Assembly (NCBI RefSeq): GCF_011075055.1 | Contig: NC_058154.1 | Coordinates: 9,369,620-9,433,619, forward strand | DNA length: 64,000 bases | From: Mangifera indica | Lineage: Eukaryota > Streptophyta > Magnoliopsida > Sapindales > Anacardiaceae | Direction of reading: 5' to 3' | Shown here: in pieces, positions 11,600-22,239 of the stretch | Layout: each line of letters opens with the position of its first letter | How positions within the stretch are numbered: position 1 is the stretch's first letter | Notes under the pieces: model-generated | Told to the model about the DNA's origin: nothing | Databases searched by the model: none | Seen by the model: only the letters and a program-made list of their open reading frames with translations | Translations under genes and position numbers: made by a program

Positions 11600-11878
11600 C
11601 TAATTGCCAATTCCAGGACTTGGAGCAGACTTCAAAATTCGATCATCCCTGGCAATGTGCTTGCTCTTTATCAGCCTTTCATTTATGCCAACTTAGTAAC
11701 TTTCACCACTAGGAGAAAATGTAAAGCCCTTTTGAAGGGCAGTTGGAGCTGAATTCTCCACTACATGGAGAGGGATGTTCATTTTCTCCATGCTCAGGAC
11801 CTTTCTGCCTTCCAAAGAAGATGTACAGAAGATAACAAGAAGAAGAAAGGTGAGAGCAATTTTGCGCAAAGAAGCCAT
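11600..11878 (-). pseudogene. CEP14-like peptide gene A1, nonsense-disrupted
   Basis: Read from the ATG at 11878, a normal signal peptide and pro-region run up to the Gly-Glu-Ser-Tyr segment. There an in-frame TAA (11693-11695) replaces the lysine codon found in intact copies. The frame continues without further breaks through a PSPGIGN ending at 11600, so one nonsense change separates the signal peptide from the peptide domain. One codon is also missing before the FSPSG segment. The same stop exists in the unit 2 copy at 50126, so it predates the duplication. The upstream TATATAA (complement of 11946-11952) and a TTGACC (complement of 11971-11976) are intact. Confidence 0.8.
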
Positions 11879-11945
11879 GCAAAATGCAACATTGCAGAGA
11901 AAAGAATGTTTAATAATGAGGTGATGTTGCAATGCGACTCTTGGT

Positions 11946-11976
11946 TTATATAAGGGAAGGCAGGCACAAAGGTCAA
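11946..11976 (-). promoter_or_regulatory. TATA box and W-box of A1
   Basis: On the minus strand TATATAA lies about 70 bp before the A1 start codon and TTGACC about 20 bp further upstream. The same pair recurs before A2, A5 and A6. Confidence 0.5.
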
Positions 11977-12476
11977 AATAGTTTGGCTACTGTCAATCAC
12001 AAGACGTGTGCCATGAAATAGCCTGTGAATGGTGGGTTTGGTAAATTTAAACTAGCTGCTGGATTTTGTTTTCTAGTTTTGCATGCATCGTCCAGAATCT
12101 ACATGTGATAATTAAGAGGCTAACTTATTTCTTCGGTAACCCCATTTACCAGATAAATGCACAAAGATCATGGCATTGATTAACAGATATATTTATGCAA
12201 ATAAAGTTAATGAATATAGCAGCCGTGCTCCATATAATATGATTAATTATAGTTTTAGACCTAACTTGCAGGATTCTACTTTTCTAATAGTTAAAGTTGA
12301 GTGACAATTTCCAGGCATCGTTGGGAGTTGAGGTGCGTTTTTAACCCGTTCGAAGAAATTTGCAATTCAAAGAAAAGTCTAAGCATATGTAACAAACTTC
12401 ATCGGATAGATCGATCTATAAAAACTTACACCAGTAATTCTCTGTTTTACCGATAGAGATTGTCCAATTAGAGAGA

Positions 12477-12677
12477 ATGGGAACTAAGCCAAGGGCTTTT
12501 CTTGTCTGCTTTGGCTTACAGATTTTTATCCTCTTCTACATATACACACCTGCAGGCCGCCTGGAATGGAGGAAAATAGTGAAAACAAACAAAAATTTAA
12601 GGCATGTAGATTACGGCAACAGCGAGAGCAGTGTTAAATCTGATAAACCATATATTAATCTGATAACCATCAGCTAG
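12477..12677 (+). CDS. Block C1: 66-codon small membrane-anchored or secreted protein, unrecognised
   Basis: An ATG-initiated frame gives a short basic start (MGTKPR), a hydrophobic stretch (about residues 7-25), then AGRLEWRKIVKTNKNLRHVD and a tail beginning DYGNSESSVKSD. The block recurs once per module (24903, 30054, 37041, 51364, 63842), always on the plus strand after the peptide genes, but only this copy keeps both ATG and a long frame. Two readings are possible. It could be a small secreted peptide precursor whose tail recalls the sulfated DYGN start and basic-Pro-x-hydrophobic-x-Leu-Ile end of Casparian strip integrity factors. Alternatively it could be the decayed first exon of a type II membrane protein, since GTTAAAT and TTCTTATGCAG resemble splice sites around the downstream segment. 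Neither is proven. Confidence 0.3.
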   Translation: MGTKPRAFLVCFGLQIFILFYIYTPAGRLEWRKIVKTNKNLRHVDYGNSESSVKSDKPYINLITIS

Positions 12678-12802
12678 AGTCAAATATTCTTTTTCTTATG
12701 CAGAAAGTTCAAGTGACTACGTAAATTATGGGTGATGTTTGTGTAAGTTTTCTCTTCAAAGTAGTAATCCATTTATAGAAATAGCAAATAAACACCGGTG
12801 CA

Positions 12803-13023
12803 TGATAAGCACAGCTCATGCCACCACATGACAACCCATACAAACAAATAGAGCATAAAATATTCCATATATATTTCAGTATATTTAATACAACTCATAT
12901 CCTTGATCACATCCGATATTGTATCATATCCAACCATATACAGTTCTTGTGTGTACTATTTATTCAAGTAACAAATATTAATAAAGCATGTATTGCAACC
13001 TCAATATTATCTCCATTATTTCA
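12803..13023 (+). repeat. Copia 5' LTR (unit 1)
   Basis: A 221-bp terminal repeat, TG...CA. It differs from the unit 2 5' LTR at about four positions by eye. Confidence 0.9.
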
Positions 13024-13071
13024 TGGTGTCAAAGCCCCACGGCTTAACAACCCTTCTTCTCCTTTTGCGTC

Positions 13072-14035
13072 ATGATTGACGACAAGGAAATTGTAAATAT
13101 GGTGAATTCAGCTGCAACTTCAACTACACCACCTGCTGCCCCTCTTCCAAAAGTAACTCATCTCCTACTATTGAAGCTAACCCCCTCAAATTACCTCTTA
13201 TGGCAAATGCAACTTCTACCTCTTCTACATGGGTATCAACTAGCTCACCATATTGATGGCAACCAATCTCCACCACCAAAATTCATTAACAAGAATGACA
13301 ACAATCTTGCTTACACTTCTTGGTACAACCAAGATCAACTTATTTTAAGCTGGATAATTTGCTCCCTCCTTGAAACCTTATTACCTCAGGTTATTGGTGT
13401 TTCCTTTGCAAGGGAGGCTTGGCAAAAACTTGCCCACACTTACACGTCTGGTTCCAGAACACAGATGTGACAATTGAAGACTTAACTGAATAACCTTTAT
13501 CGTAACAGTGAATCCATCCCTAAATATATGCAATGGGCTAAAACAATCTTTGATCAGCTAAGTGCGCTCAATCTTCCTATAGGTGACGAAGACTTTGTTG
13601 ATGCAATCCTCTCATGCCTTGGTCCAACATATTGTCCATTTGTTTGAACAATCAAATCAAGCCACATTGCTATGTCTTTCGATGATCTTTACGGCTTGTT
13701 GTTGAGTGAAGAATCTCAACTTACCAAGACTCTCTATCCTCTAAAGCCATCATCCCTTCAACACATTATACTACCCGCCAACCACATTGTAGGGGTTGAG
13801 GTCGTGGATGCAATAGGTAGGGATATAGAGGCCGTTTTTCTTTTTGTGGCAAACTTACTCGTCTTCCCGTGGTGCTTAGTTTGGTGGTGCGCTAACTACT
13901 TACTCACCTCAGTTTTCTAGTGACATGACTTCCTTTGATTCGTTGCTCACTTGCTTCAGCTATAATGGTGTTGGCCATGTTTCAAAACAGTGCCTTTTTC
14001 CTCGAATGCATGATAGCCAAGCCATTAACACATCT
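13072..14035 (+). pseudogene. Copia gag relic
   Basis: The first frame (13072-13470) is a typical copia gag start: TPSNYLLWQMQLLPLLHGYQ followed by the SWIICSLLETLLPQVIG segment. It breaks at a stop near 13470 and continues in other frames (DDLYGLLLSEESQL near 13682). The zinc knuckle near 13957 reads C-F-S-Y-N-G-V-G-H-V-S-K-Q-C, so the second cysteine of the CCHC box is Tyr. The unit 2 copy keeps Cys there. Confidence 0.8.
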
Positions 14036-14079
14036 TAAACTCTAGTTCGGCCTCACAACAACCTTACATCATCTTCCAG

Positions 14080-15660
14080 GGCTTCCAGACCTTGGGTTGT
14101 TGATTCTAACACCACTTATCATTTGACCAATGACATGAAAAACTTAGCTATTCATTTTGAATATACCAGACCAGAAGAGCTTGTTATTAGTGATGGTAAC
14201 ACACTTCCCATTACTCACGTTGGTTTGAATACTTTTTTCTTTTAATTCCGAACCATACTTTTTTCAAGATATTTTACATGTTCCATCTGTCTGCCATAAC
14301 TTGCTTTCTGTTAATTCTTTTACTCGTACTAATAATGTCTCTCTTGAATTTTTTTCTTGACTATTTTTTGATTAAGGCTTTGGCAACTCGAGTAGTCTTG
14401 TACAAAGGCCCAAGTGACAAAGGTTTATACTCTCTTTTTGCGGAGCCATATTAGTCTTTGTCTGGTGGTTACAAAACCTTTTCATCCACATTGTTGATCT
14501 GGCACGCACACCTTGGGCATGCTTCCATACCTATTGTTAAACATGCCTTGCGACAATTTAATATAATTTTCTCAATGATTTATGTACTCGTTGTCATGCA
14601 ATAATGTCAGTAAAATCTCTAAGTTACCTTTTCCATCATCTAATTTTATTGCTTTTGTTCTATTAGAATTAATATGTTTAGATGTTTGGGAGCTTGCCCC
14701 GGTTTCTTTAATAAAAGGTGCCAAATATTATGTTCTTTTCTATGATCACTTTAGAAAATATTCGTGGTTATTTTTTATTAAATACAAATTTCATGCCGTT
14801 GTGGAAAAATATTTTAGCCTTTCCATTAAAACCTTTCAATGTGATTGGGGTGGTGAGTTTCAGGCCATGAAAACTTATCTTATCGACAATGGTATTTCTC
14901 AACAATGTTCTGGTCCCTACACCCTCGAACAAAATGGCTAAGTTGAAAGGAAGCAAGGCCATATTGTTGAAATTGGCATAGACATGCCTATGCATTTTTG
15001 GGAACAACTTTACCTTTTTAAAGCAGATAAATCCCTATACTATAGAAAAGGGTGCACTATAGCCTATTGCCTAATCTACGTTGATGATCTTATCCTCACT
15101 GGGAACAACCTTACCTTTTTATTTGATGTCATCCAACAGCTTCAATGGTATAAAACTCTTAAAGACCTTGGTTCACTATACTACTTATTTAGCGTAGAGG
15201 TTTGCTAGCTATCCAATGGTCTTTTACTATCCCAACAAAAATTCATCATAGACCTTTTTTGAAGAGCCAACATGTCCAACAACAAGTCCATTTCTACTCC
15301 AGCATGTCCTTCCATTAAATTCTCCTATAAAGATTATGAAGCATTTGAGGATCCCATACTATATAGCCAAATCATTTGTGGCCTCTAATACTTGTGTATA
15401 ACTAGATCGAAGATTGCATTTTTTGTTAATCAAGTGGCTCAGTACATGCATCAACCATGCAACTAGTAGGGTGTGAAGCAAATTTTATGTTATTTTTATA
15501 GGACTGTTACTCATGGTCTTCTACTACAAAAATCCAGCTTCTTTGAGCTTGTTGGTTACTGTGACACCAATTGGGGTGGTAGTCTAGATGATCGGAAAAG
15601 CACCACTGGGTTTACCATTTTCTTTGGCTCCAACTTAATCTTTTGGAGTTCACAAAAATA
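14080..15660 (+). pseudogene. Copia pol relic (protease, integrase, RT end, RNase H)
   Basis: Recognisable pieces are protease (PWVVDSNTTYHLTND near 14090), pre-integrase (TLLIWHAHLGHAS near 14490), integrase core (YYVLFYDHFRKYSWLFFIKY at about 14730 and a DWGGEF segment near 14850), the reverse-transcriptase catalytic end (YVDDLILTGNN near 15080) and RNase H (CDTNWGGSLDDRKSTTGFT near 15560). Integrase runs almost directly into the last part of RT, so the RT fingers and palm are deleted. Several stops and frame changes lie between the pieces. There is no functional polyprotein. Confidence 0.85.
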
Positions 15661-16010
15661 ATAGACTGTCACTCATTCCTTCACTGACACCAACCTAAGA
15701 AATTATGTGGCTCAAATCTTTGCTTTGTGATATCAACTTTCCTCTTTTGTTGCCCTCGAATATTCGGTGTGATAATTTATTAGCCACATGCCTCACTATG
15801 AATCTTATCTTTCATTCCCGATCTAACCACTTGGAGATTGATTTCCACTTTGTATGTGATCAAGTTCAACAAGGTTTGTTGAAGGTCCGCTATTTGTCTT
15901 CAATTGATCAAATCATCAATATTCTCACAAAGTCGATGTCCAAAGCTCTGTTTCAACTCTTGATTGGCAAGCTTAAGATTTTCCCAAAACCCGTTTCACT
16001 TGAGGAAGGT

Positions 16011-16231
16011 TGATAAGCATAGTTCATGCCACCATATGACAACCCATACAAACAAATATAACATAAAATATTTTGTATATATTTCAGTGTATCTCATACA
16101 ACTCATATCCTTAATCACATATGATATTATATCATATCCAGCCATATATAGCTCTTGTGTGTACTATTTATTCAAGTAACAAATATTAATAAAACATGTA
16201 TTGTAGCCTCAATATTATCTCTATTATTTCA
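16011..16231 (+). repeat. Copia 3' LTR (unit 1)
   Basis: A 221-bp terminal repeat preceded by a purine-rich tract. It differs from the 5' LTR at roughly 20 positions by eye, so the insertion is much older than the duplication of the segment. Confidence 0.9.
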
Positions 16232-16236
16232 GTATA

Positions 16237-19200
16237 AATGTTAAAAGTTACCTAATTTAATGGACATTGGAGAGTTAGTGGTAAAAAAACCCTCACAATC
16301 TTTCTAAGACTTTCTTGTAATAAAATTTCATACATGACCAAAATCACTCCAAATCATGTGATTATCATATACCCTATAAGATTAGCAAAATCAATAAAAC
16401 TATATGTAACACTTTTGAGTACACAATTGATGTGTTATTATATGATTGGATAACTTTGAATAAATGATAAAATTATGTTATTATAGAAAACCTATTAATG
16501 GGCTTATTCTGAAGAGGAGATGAAGTTTTGAGCTGATGTATAAGGATCATGCCCATTACAATAAACCCTAATCTCTCACCCCTTCCATTCTTGACCAGAG
16601 AGAAAGTTAGGAAATAAGGCAAGACTTTTGATCGTTATAAGGAAGTTTCTAATAAGTGAGCAAGAAAAGGGAAAAACTTTGTTGATGTGGAAACTAGGTA
16701 AGTGGGATTGATCTCTCTTTTTGGTTTATTGATTCTTGATGTTTCCCCCCTATTTGAACCCTTTGATGAATGAATATTTGAGATATGATTTATTAGAGTG
16801 GTAGAGAAACTGTGATTTGTCAATACATATATTGCGATTTTAAAAAGTATCAAAAACTAGTCACGAATAAACTATTCATGGAAGATTTGATCTCCTTGGT
16901 TGCTTTGTATTGATGAGTTGATATTGTGATATTGGAACTACCAAAAACCAAGAGAAAATCCAACCAAGAATAGACAAAATTCAATCCTAGGACGTCATAT
17001 ATGGTTACGCCATGCATGGTCATGATTGTAAATAGGTTGGTATCGCATAATTTTTACAAGGGTGTATGCTTGTACACGTTTGCATATACACTCATACATC
17101 CAAACACTCGTATAGAGGAACGATCGTCCTTGGTTGAAAATGATCTGTCAACATCATGCACGACTATGCATTTGAAATGGTCATGCCCGTACATGACTAT
17201 GTGAAATTACGAGAATACCTTAGGATTATAGAGAAAGTGATGAACAATGAAGTAAGAAATGTACACACATGCACTCAAAAGAGTCATGCCCGTACATCCA
17301 TGAATAAGAATTATCTCGAACACCTGTGAAGTCTTGAATGTAAACATGTATGCCAACTTATCTCGAACGGATTTTTATGATTTATGATTAGAATTAAGAC
17401 TAGTTAATATGCCAAGATGTGCTCGAAAGATAGAGGTATAACCTTGGCATGTAGAGATGATTGATAAACCTATGTAAAGATAAAGTGGACTGAATTGATG
17501 TTTGAAAATTTTTTGAGAAATTAGGTATCGACAAGGATTTGAATATCCTAGGAGTATTGAGATATATAGATATCTACCTAACATAGAATAAGAGATTTTA
17601 GGCTAATATGAGGGGGGACTCATAACCTAGGCACACCTGTAGATAGGGTATAGTTTATTGATTGATATCCTTAGATAACAAAAGAATTGCTTGGATTGCA
17701 TGTTTATCGATTGACTTAAGACTTACTATGACATAAAAAGTTTGACAATTGTTGTGTTGGATTTTGAGAGTGTTGACGAGTAGTACCGTAATAAAATTAA
17801 AAACTCATGGAACTCAAAAACTATCTAGGATACTCGTTTGTGAAATAAAATTCATGAACATGCTAATTAACAACTATAAGGTGTTAGTAGCATTGATACC
17901 TACGTTGGACAACTTTTTTGTTTTTTATATAGTTAAGAGAAGACATTACCCATCCTTCTAGAGGCAATGCCTTGATATCTAAGCAAAAAATGAACTTGAT
18001 TGGAGGTGCATTCGATCACAAGAGGCTGCTAAATGTTAATGTGTTTTGGAGAGGGAGATGGCAACTAAAATTATTAACTTTTCTCTATGTCTATAAATTC
18101 TCACGAATGCACGTTATTTATAATTTTAACACCATGCATGCATGATTGGTACTTAAACTAGGAACTATCGTTCCTTTCCTTATGGTTGTAAACATGCATC
18201 ACCCACTATGAATTATTGTTCGTGGTCAAGAAAAAGGTCAACTAAGCCGATTTTATCCTATTAGACAAACCTAGTCTATTCATAATCTCACCCTCATTCC
18301 CTCACACTAGGATTATCATCAAATAACCCTTTGCTTCTGAGTTTGGATCCACTTCTATGTGTGTGTGACCCGTAAACTCTTTATTAAATTGACGGTGCTT
18401 AGATTCTGGTTGAATATAGGCCTAGACCAAGATTAGCCTCTAGTAAGACATCATGGCCACTCGATCAACAAAGTGTCAATAGACATCCCTTAAGCTTTTA
18501 TAATATTATGGTTATATATAATTCAATTTTTTCGTTAACCAATATCTCTTGAGGCTAAGACATAAAAATGTTTTTATCTCAATAGTCCCTCAGTATGAAC
18601 TAATGTACATCAATGACCAACATGGATTAGACTACGACCTAATCCCATTATGACCACAGATTCAAATAGTAATAAATATCTTTCAATAATCTCATGTGAG
18701 ATATCTTCCTTGTGCTTATGATTGACGAATCCTCTATTGATCCACTATAATCTCCATGTATCTTACAATATAATCAATCACTATCTTTATGGTTACCCCA
18801 ATTATGGTGGTACATTGGATAACATTAAACCACAATAATCCTCACATAAGACAGTCTAGTGATCTCAAGTTGAAAGATCACGTGCACCTGTTGTACTAAA
18901 TGATTTATTCCATAGACTTTAGAATAACCATCCATACAAAAATCCTTTAGTTAGGTTAGTCTGGTGAAGAGGTCTACAACATGCACCTATGTGTTGCACT
19001 AAATTGTTGACGAACAACTTTGATATATGAGAATTGTCACCATCTATCGGTGAAATCACTCAACATTGTGATAATCCTATCACCATTACTAGTGCCCTTG
19101 GTCATGGTAATGTTTGGATTATGAATATTTCTAGAATGACCACTTAATATGTACTAGGGTTCCTATGATCAATGTCTGATCCTCTTGTCATAGTTTTACC

Positions 19201-20734
19201 ATCCTATCAATATATTATTGGTACAATCATATGAATGAGGTATATACAAATTAAATACAATAAATCCTATATTAAAAGATAATATGAAATTACAATTATA
19301 AATGTCAAATGCGATTGACTTTAGGGCAACTATCTAACATGTTACCCATAGATTAACATACTAATACCACGAGTCTAATGATTGACAAGGAGACATGACA
19401 ACTAGGACTAGAAAGCCTTATAAATTGGTCACTAGAGTAGGTACATAGATTCCCTTTATTCAGTTGTGTCCCCGAACCTTAGAATTGAATGGAGAATAAA
19501 CTTGGGTAAATAAGCAAAATGATAGATTTGATTGATTGATTGTAGGATAAATCATTCATATTTACTAAATGTGATTTGTTCACTCCCTTCCTTTTAATTT
19601 TGTAAGTGAGAGATATAGAAGTGACGATGAAGAGTCGATTGATTAGTGATGGAGTGGCATGCAACTGATGGACTCATAGGAATCCTCTTTTCTATTTTAT
19701 GATTGTGATTATGGATTTTTACAGATATGGATGTTATTTTCACTTGGATTTTCACTATAATGCTTGAAATTAAATTGATGACTAGATATTATTTATTATT
19801 ATTAAAAATTGAGGGTATTGAAACTTTAGAGATTTGAGCATGTTTATTTGTTTTGATTTAAGCATGCATGGTAATGATTTAGTAGCACTTTACCTTGAGG
19901 AATGAGACTTTTTGGGTGGAGTGTTATAAATCTCCATTATCAATCAACAATGGGAGTTCAAAGTTTAGCCTAGATAAACTAGAGACATACACCAACTCTC
20001 TAGATCTAACAATCTTGGAGAAAAAGAATATGTTTTGACAAGCCAAAGAAAGTTACTTACAAAAAATAAGGGATCAAATTTAGGCTCAATAACTCTTTGT
20101 TTGAAACTTTAAAACTGATTGCCATTGTTTTAGAATGAAGAAAAATGAGTTATATCTACACGTCAAATTTTAGCTCATTCCAATCATGGATCAATCTTGA
20201 TCAAATTAGTTGAGCAAAATAGGTTGGAGCCTCAAAACCCAGAAATTTCTATATTATTTATTTTTGTCTTTCAAGTTATTCTCACTCATTTACCTTTTTC
20301 TCCTATAGAGTTTCATTCAATTAATACTCCATATGGACTTGAAATACCATATGGCTTTACTTATGAGATCCTTGTAAACAAGAAAACTAAACAGAACAAA
20401 AAGCTCTTTTCCATCTGAGGCATCAAATTAAACCAAATTTCTTTGCTTTATTGTGTTATTATCTATTTTAACTTTCTTCATTCTTGTTGGATTAACCAAC
20501 ATTTTGAGGAAGTTTTATTTTGAAGATTTTTTATATGCTAAACAATATCTCAATGTGAAGTTATGTTGAGGAAAATTTGGATGTTTTTTAGTAAGGAATT
20601 TTGGATGAAACTAGAGCCAAAAGTTTTCTATATGTTTTGTTAACTTGACATGGAGCAACACATAAAAATTGGCTTTGGGTTGAGTGTTTTATACATGAAT
20701 TCTTACTTGGGTTGCATTTGGGTCAAACTATTTG
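16237..20734. other. Gene-free block between modules 1 and 2
   Basis: The first ~160 bp continue module 1. The rest (about 16394-20734) has no counterpart in modules 3 and 4 and shows no credible gene. It has slightly higher complexity than its surroundings and contains recurring words such as CATGCCCGTACAT (17180 and 17287). It reads like an old retrotransposon interior without recognisable domains. The unit 2 counterpart (about 55315-59660) aligns throughout. The longest frames (about 60-70 codons) are not conserved as proteins I know. Confidence 0.45.
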
Positions 20735-20813
20735 TGAATTGGGTTGTGTTCAGACCTTAGAGAGTTTGGTGAATTCAGAGCCCATTACAGAGTTTAGTTT
20801 TTCAAAATTTTTT

Positions 20814-21110
20814 GAGTAAAACCACCCCCAAGCCTTATCCATGTTATTTTTCTTATGTTACCCCATCAATTATATCAGGTCGTAGATTATATTTGTGTAA
20901 TAGGTAGATATTGTGATTGATTTATTTTTTTTAGAAAATCTAATGTACTTGTAAACTCTTATGAGTAAAACCACCCAAAGCTCCATCCTTGTTATTTTTC
21001 TTAGGTTACCCCATCAATTCTATCAAGTAGTAGAAGATATTTGTATAATAGGTAGATATTGTGATTGATTTATTTTTTTAGAAGATCTGATGTACTTGTA
21101 AACTCTTATT
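20814..21110. repeat. 149-bp tandem duplication
   Basis: Two copies starting GAGTAAAACCACCC (20814 and 20963) lie head to tail. Each contains TAGGTAGATATTGTGATTGA and ends GTACTTGTAAACTCTTAT. Modules 1, 3 and 4 have one copy. The unit 2 counterpart (59752-60048) has two, so the event came before the large duplication. Confidence 0.8.
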
Positions 21111-21798
21111 GGATAGTAATTGAATTAGATAAATGTATCATGTTAGTTACACTTCGGATATAGTATCTATGACCCAAAAAGAATATTATAGAGATATGAA
21201 CCTTTGAAGAATCACATCTTTAGAAACCCTTCTTTTCCTTGTTATGACCGGATTTTGATATCAAATGATATAAACATTGAGAGAACCATATTTCAAAAAC
21301 TGGCTGATGAGATTAGAGAGCCAAAAATCATATAAATCTCATATAAAAAACCCACACTTAAACATTTGTTGACATGCATTAGTGTATGTTAAGAGCCCTA
21401 GAGTAACATATGAAATTTGAATTTTATATTGGAAAGTATGAGTTTTTAGTGTGAGATTCATATAGCTTTGAATTCTCTAATTTCAATAGCTAATATCGGA
21501 GCTAGTATCACATCTTCTAATTGCAATCATTGTACTGTTCACTTGACAAAACAAAATGAAGTAACACATATGTTGCTATAAAACAAACTTATTAAACAAT
21601 ACATGTATTGGTGAGATAGGATGTATGATAACACAGATATAAGAATAACATGCATGCCAGACTACAAATATTAGTAAGGTAAATTATGATTAATCTGTTT
21701 GATTTATGCCTACATGACAAAATAACATAATCGAAAGAATATTATTAAGTAAGAGGACTTCCAATTATTGGAAGATATATTTATTAACCCAAAACATG

Positions 21799-21832
<34 letters not shown>

Positions 21833-21852
21833 ATTAGGGAGGAAAAGATGGT
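21111..21852. other. Module 2 downstream flank of A2
   Basis: Homologous to the corresponding flanks of modules 1, 3 and 4. There is no coding frame. It contains a TA microsatellite at about 21801-21830 that is shorter in unit 2 (about 60740-60752). Confidence 0.5.
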
Positions 21853-22134
21853 CTAATTGCCAATTCCAGGACTTGGAACAGTCCTTAAAATTGGGTCATC
21901 CCTAGCAATGTGCTTGCTAATTATCAGCCTTTCATTTATACCAACTTTGTAACTTTCACCACTGGGAGAGAATGTAGCAGAGTCCTTTTCAAAGGAAGGT
22001 GGAGCTGAATTCTCCACTACATCAAGAGGGATGTTCATTTTCTCCACGCTTACGACCTTTCTGCTTTCCAAAGAAGATGTACAGAAGATAGCAACAAGAA
22101 GAAAGGTAAGAGCAATTTTGCGCAAAGAAGCCAT
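21853..22134 (-). CDS. CEP14: CEP14-like secreted peptide precursor A2, 93 aa
   Basis: The intact frame encodes a signal peptide (residues 1 to about 24, hydrophobic ALTFLLVAIFCTSS), a variable pro-region beginning RKVVSVEKMNIPLDVV, a FSPSGESYK segment and a C-terminal peptide domain (about 79-93, DDPILRTVPSPGIGN). Ending on a Pro-Ser-Pro-Gly-x-Gly tail at the extreme C-terminus is the hallmark of C-terminally encoded peptides (CEP). The V-P-S-P form without the usual N-terminal F-R-P fits the group II CEP13-15 type. Such precursors are secreted and cleaved to a short hydroxyprolinated signal peptide read by receptor kinases. A single exon is expected for the family. A TATA box lies about 75 bp upstream and a W-box just beyond. 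The DUF641 gene at the window start matches the neighbour of Arabidopsis CEP14. Confidence 0.75.
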   Translation of the reverse strand: MASLRKIALTFLLVAIFCTSSLESRKVVSVEKMNIPLDVVENSAPPSFEKDSATFSPSGESYKVGINERLIISKHIARDDPILRTVPSPGIGN

Positions 22135-22208
22135 GCAAAATGCAATATTTCAGAAAAAAGAATGTTATTTAAGTAATAATGAGGTGATGTTGCATTGCGA
22201 CTCTTGGT

Positions 22209-22239
22209 TTATATAAGGGAAGTGAGGCACAAAGGTCAA
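22209..22239 (-). promoter_or_regulatory. TATA box and W-box of A2
   Basis: The complement of 22209-22215 reads TATATAA and the complement of 22234-22239 reads TTGACC, the WRKY-binding W-box core. A further AGTTTGGC-type word follows. The arrangement is shared by the A genes and, in diverged form, by the B copies (GGGTCAAAT). Confidence 0.5.

Larger units (their letters stand above)
12803..16231 (+). mobile_element. Internally deleted Ty1/copia retrotransposon (unit 1 copy)
   Basis: Two 221-bp LTRs (12803-13023 and 16011-16231) begin TGATAAGCA and end TTATTTCA. A degenerate Met-tRNA primer site (TGGTGTCAAAGCC) follows the first, and a purine tract (TTGAGGAAGGT) precedes the second. Flanks GTGCA (12798-12802) and GTATA (16232-16236) are a decayed 5-bp target duplication; the matching site in module 4 (about 37370) is empty. 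In order the interior shows gag, protease, pre-integrase, part of integrase, the YVDD end of reverse transcriptase (near 15080) and RNase H. Most of reverse transcriptase is missing by an internal deletion, and many stops and frameshifts interrupt the rest. It is non-autonomous and dead. Confidence 0.9.

Noticed and set aside
11765..12000. Plus-strand and alternative-frame minus-strand frames over A1 (and the same over A2, A3, A4, A6)
   Set aside because: They are shadows of the peptide genes; the MIDS/MIDC-type minus-strand frames start in the promoter and run out of frame with the signal peptide.
12803..16231. Possible endogenous pararetrovirus
   Set aside because: Domain order (integrase before reverse transcriptase), LTRs, primer site and a 5-bp target duplication identify a Ty1/copia retrotransposon.
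17001..17961. 67- and 70-codon frames conserved at 55925-56885
   Set aside because: No family is recognised, there is no start context, and their presence in both units is explained by duplication.
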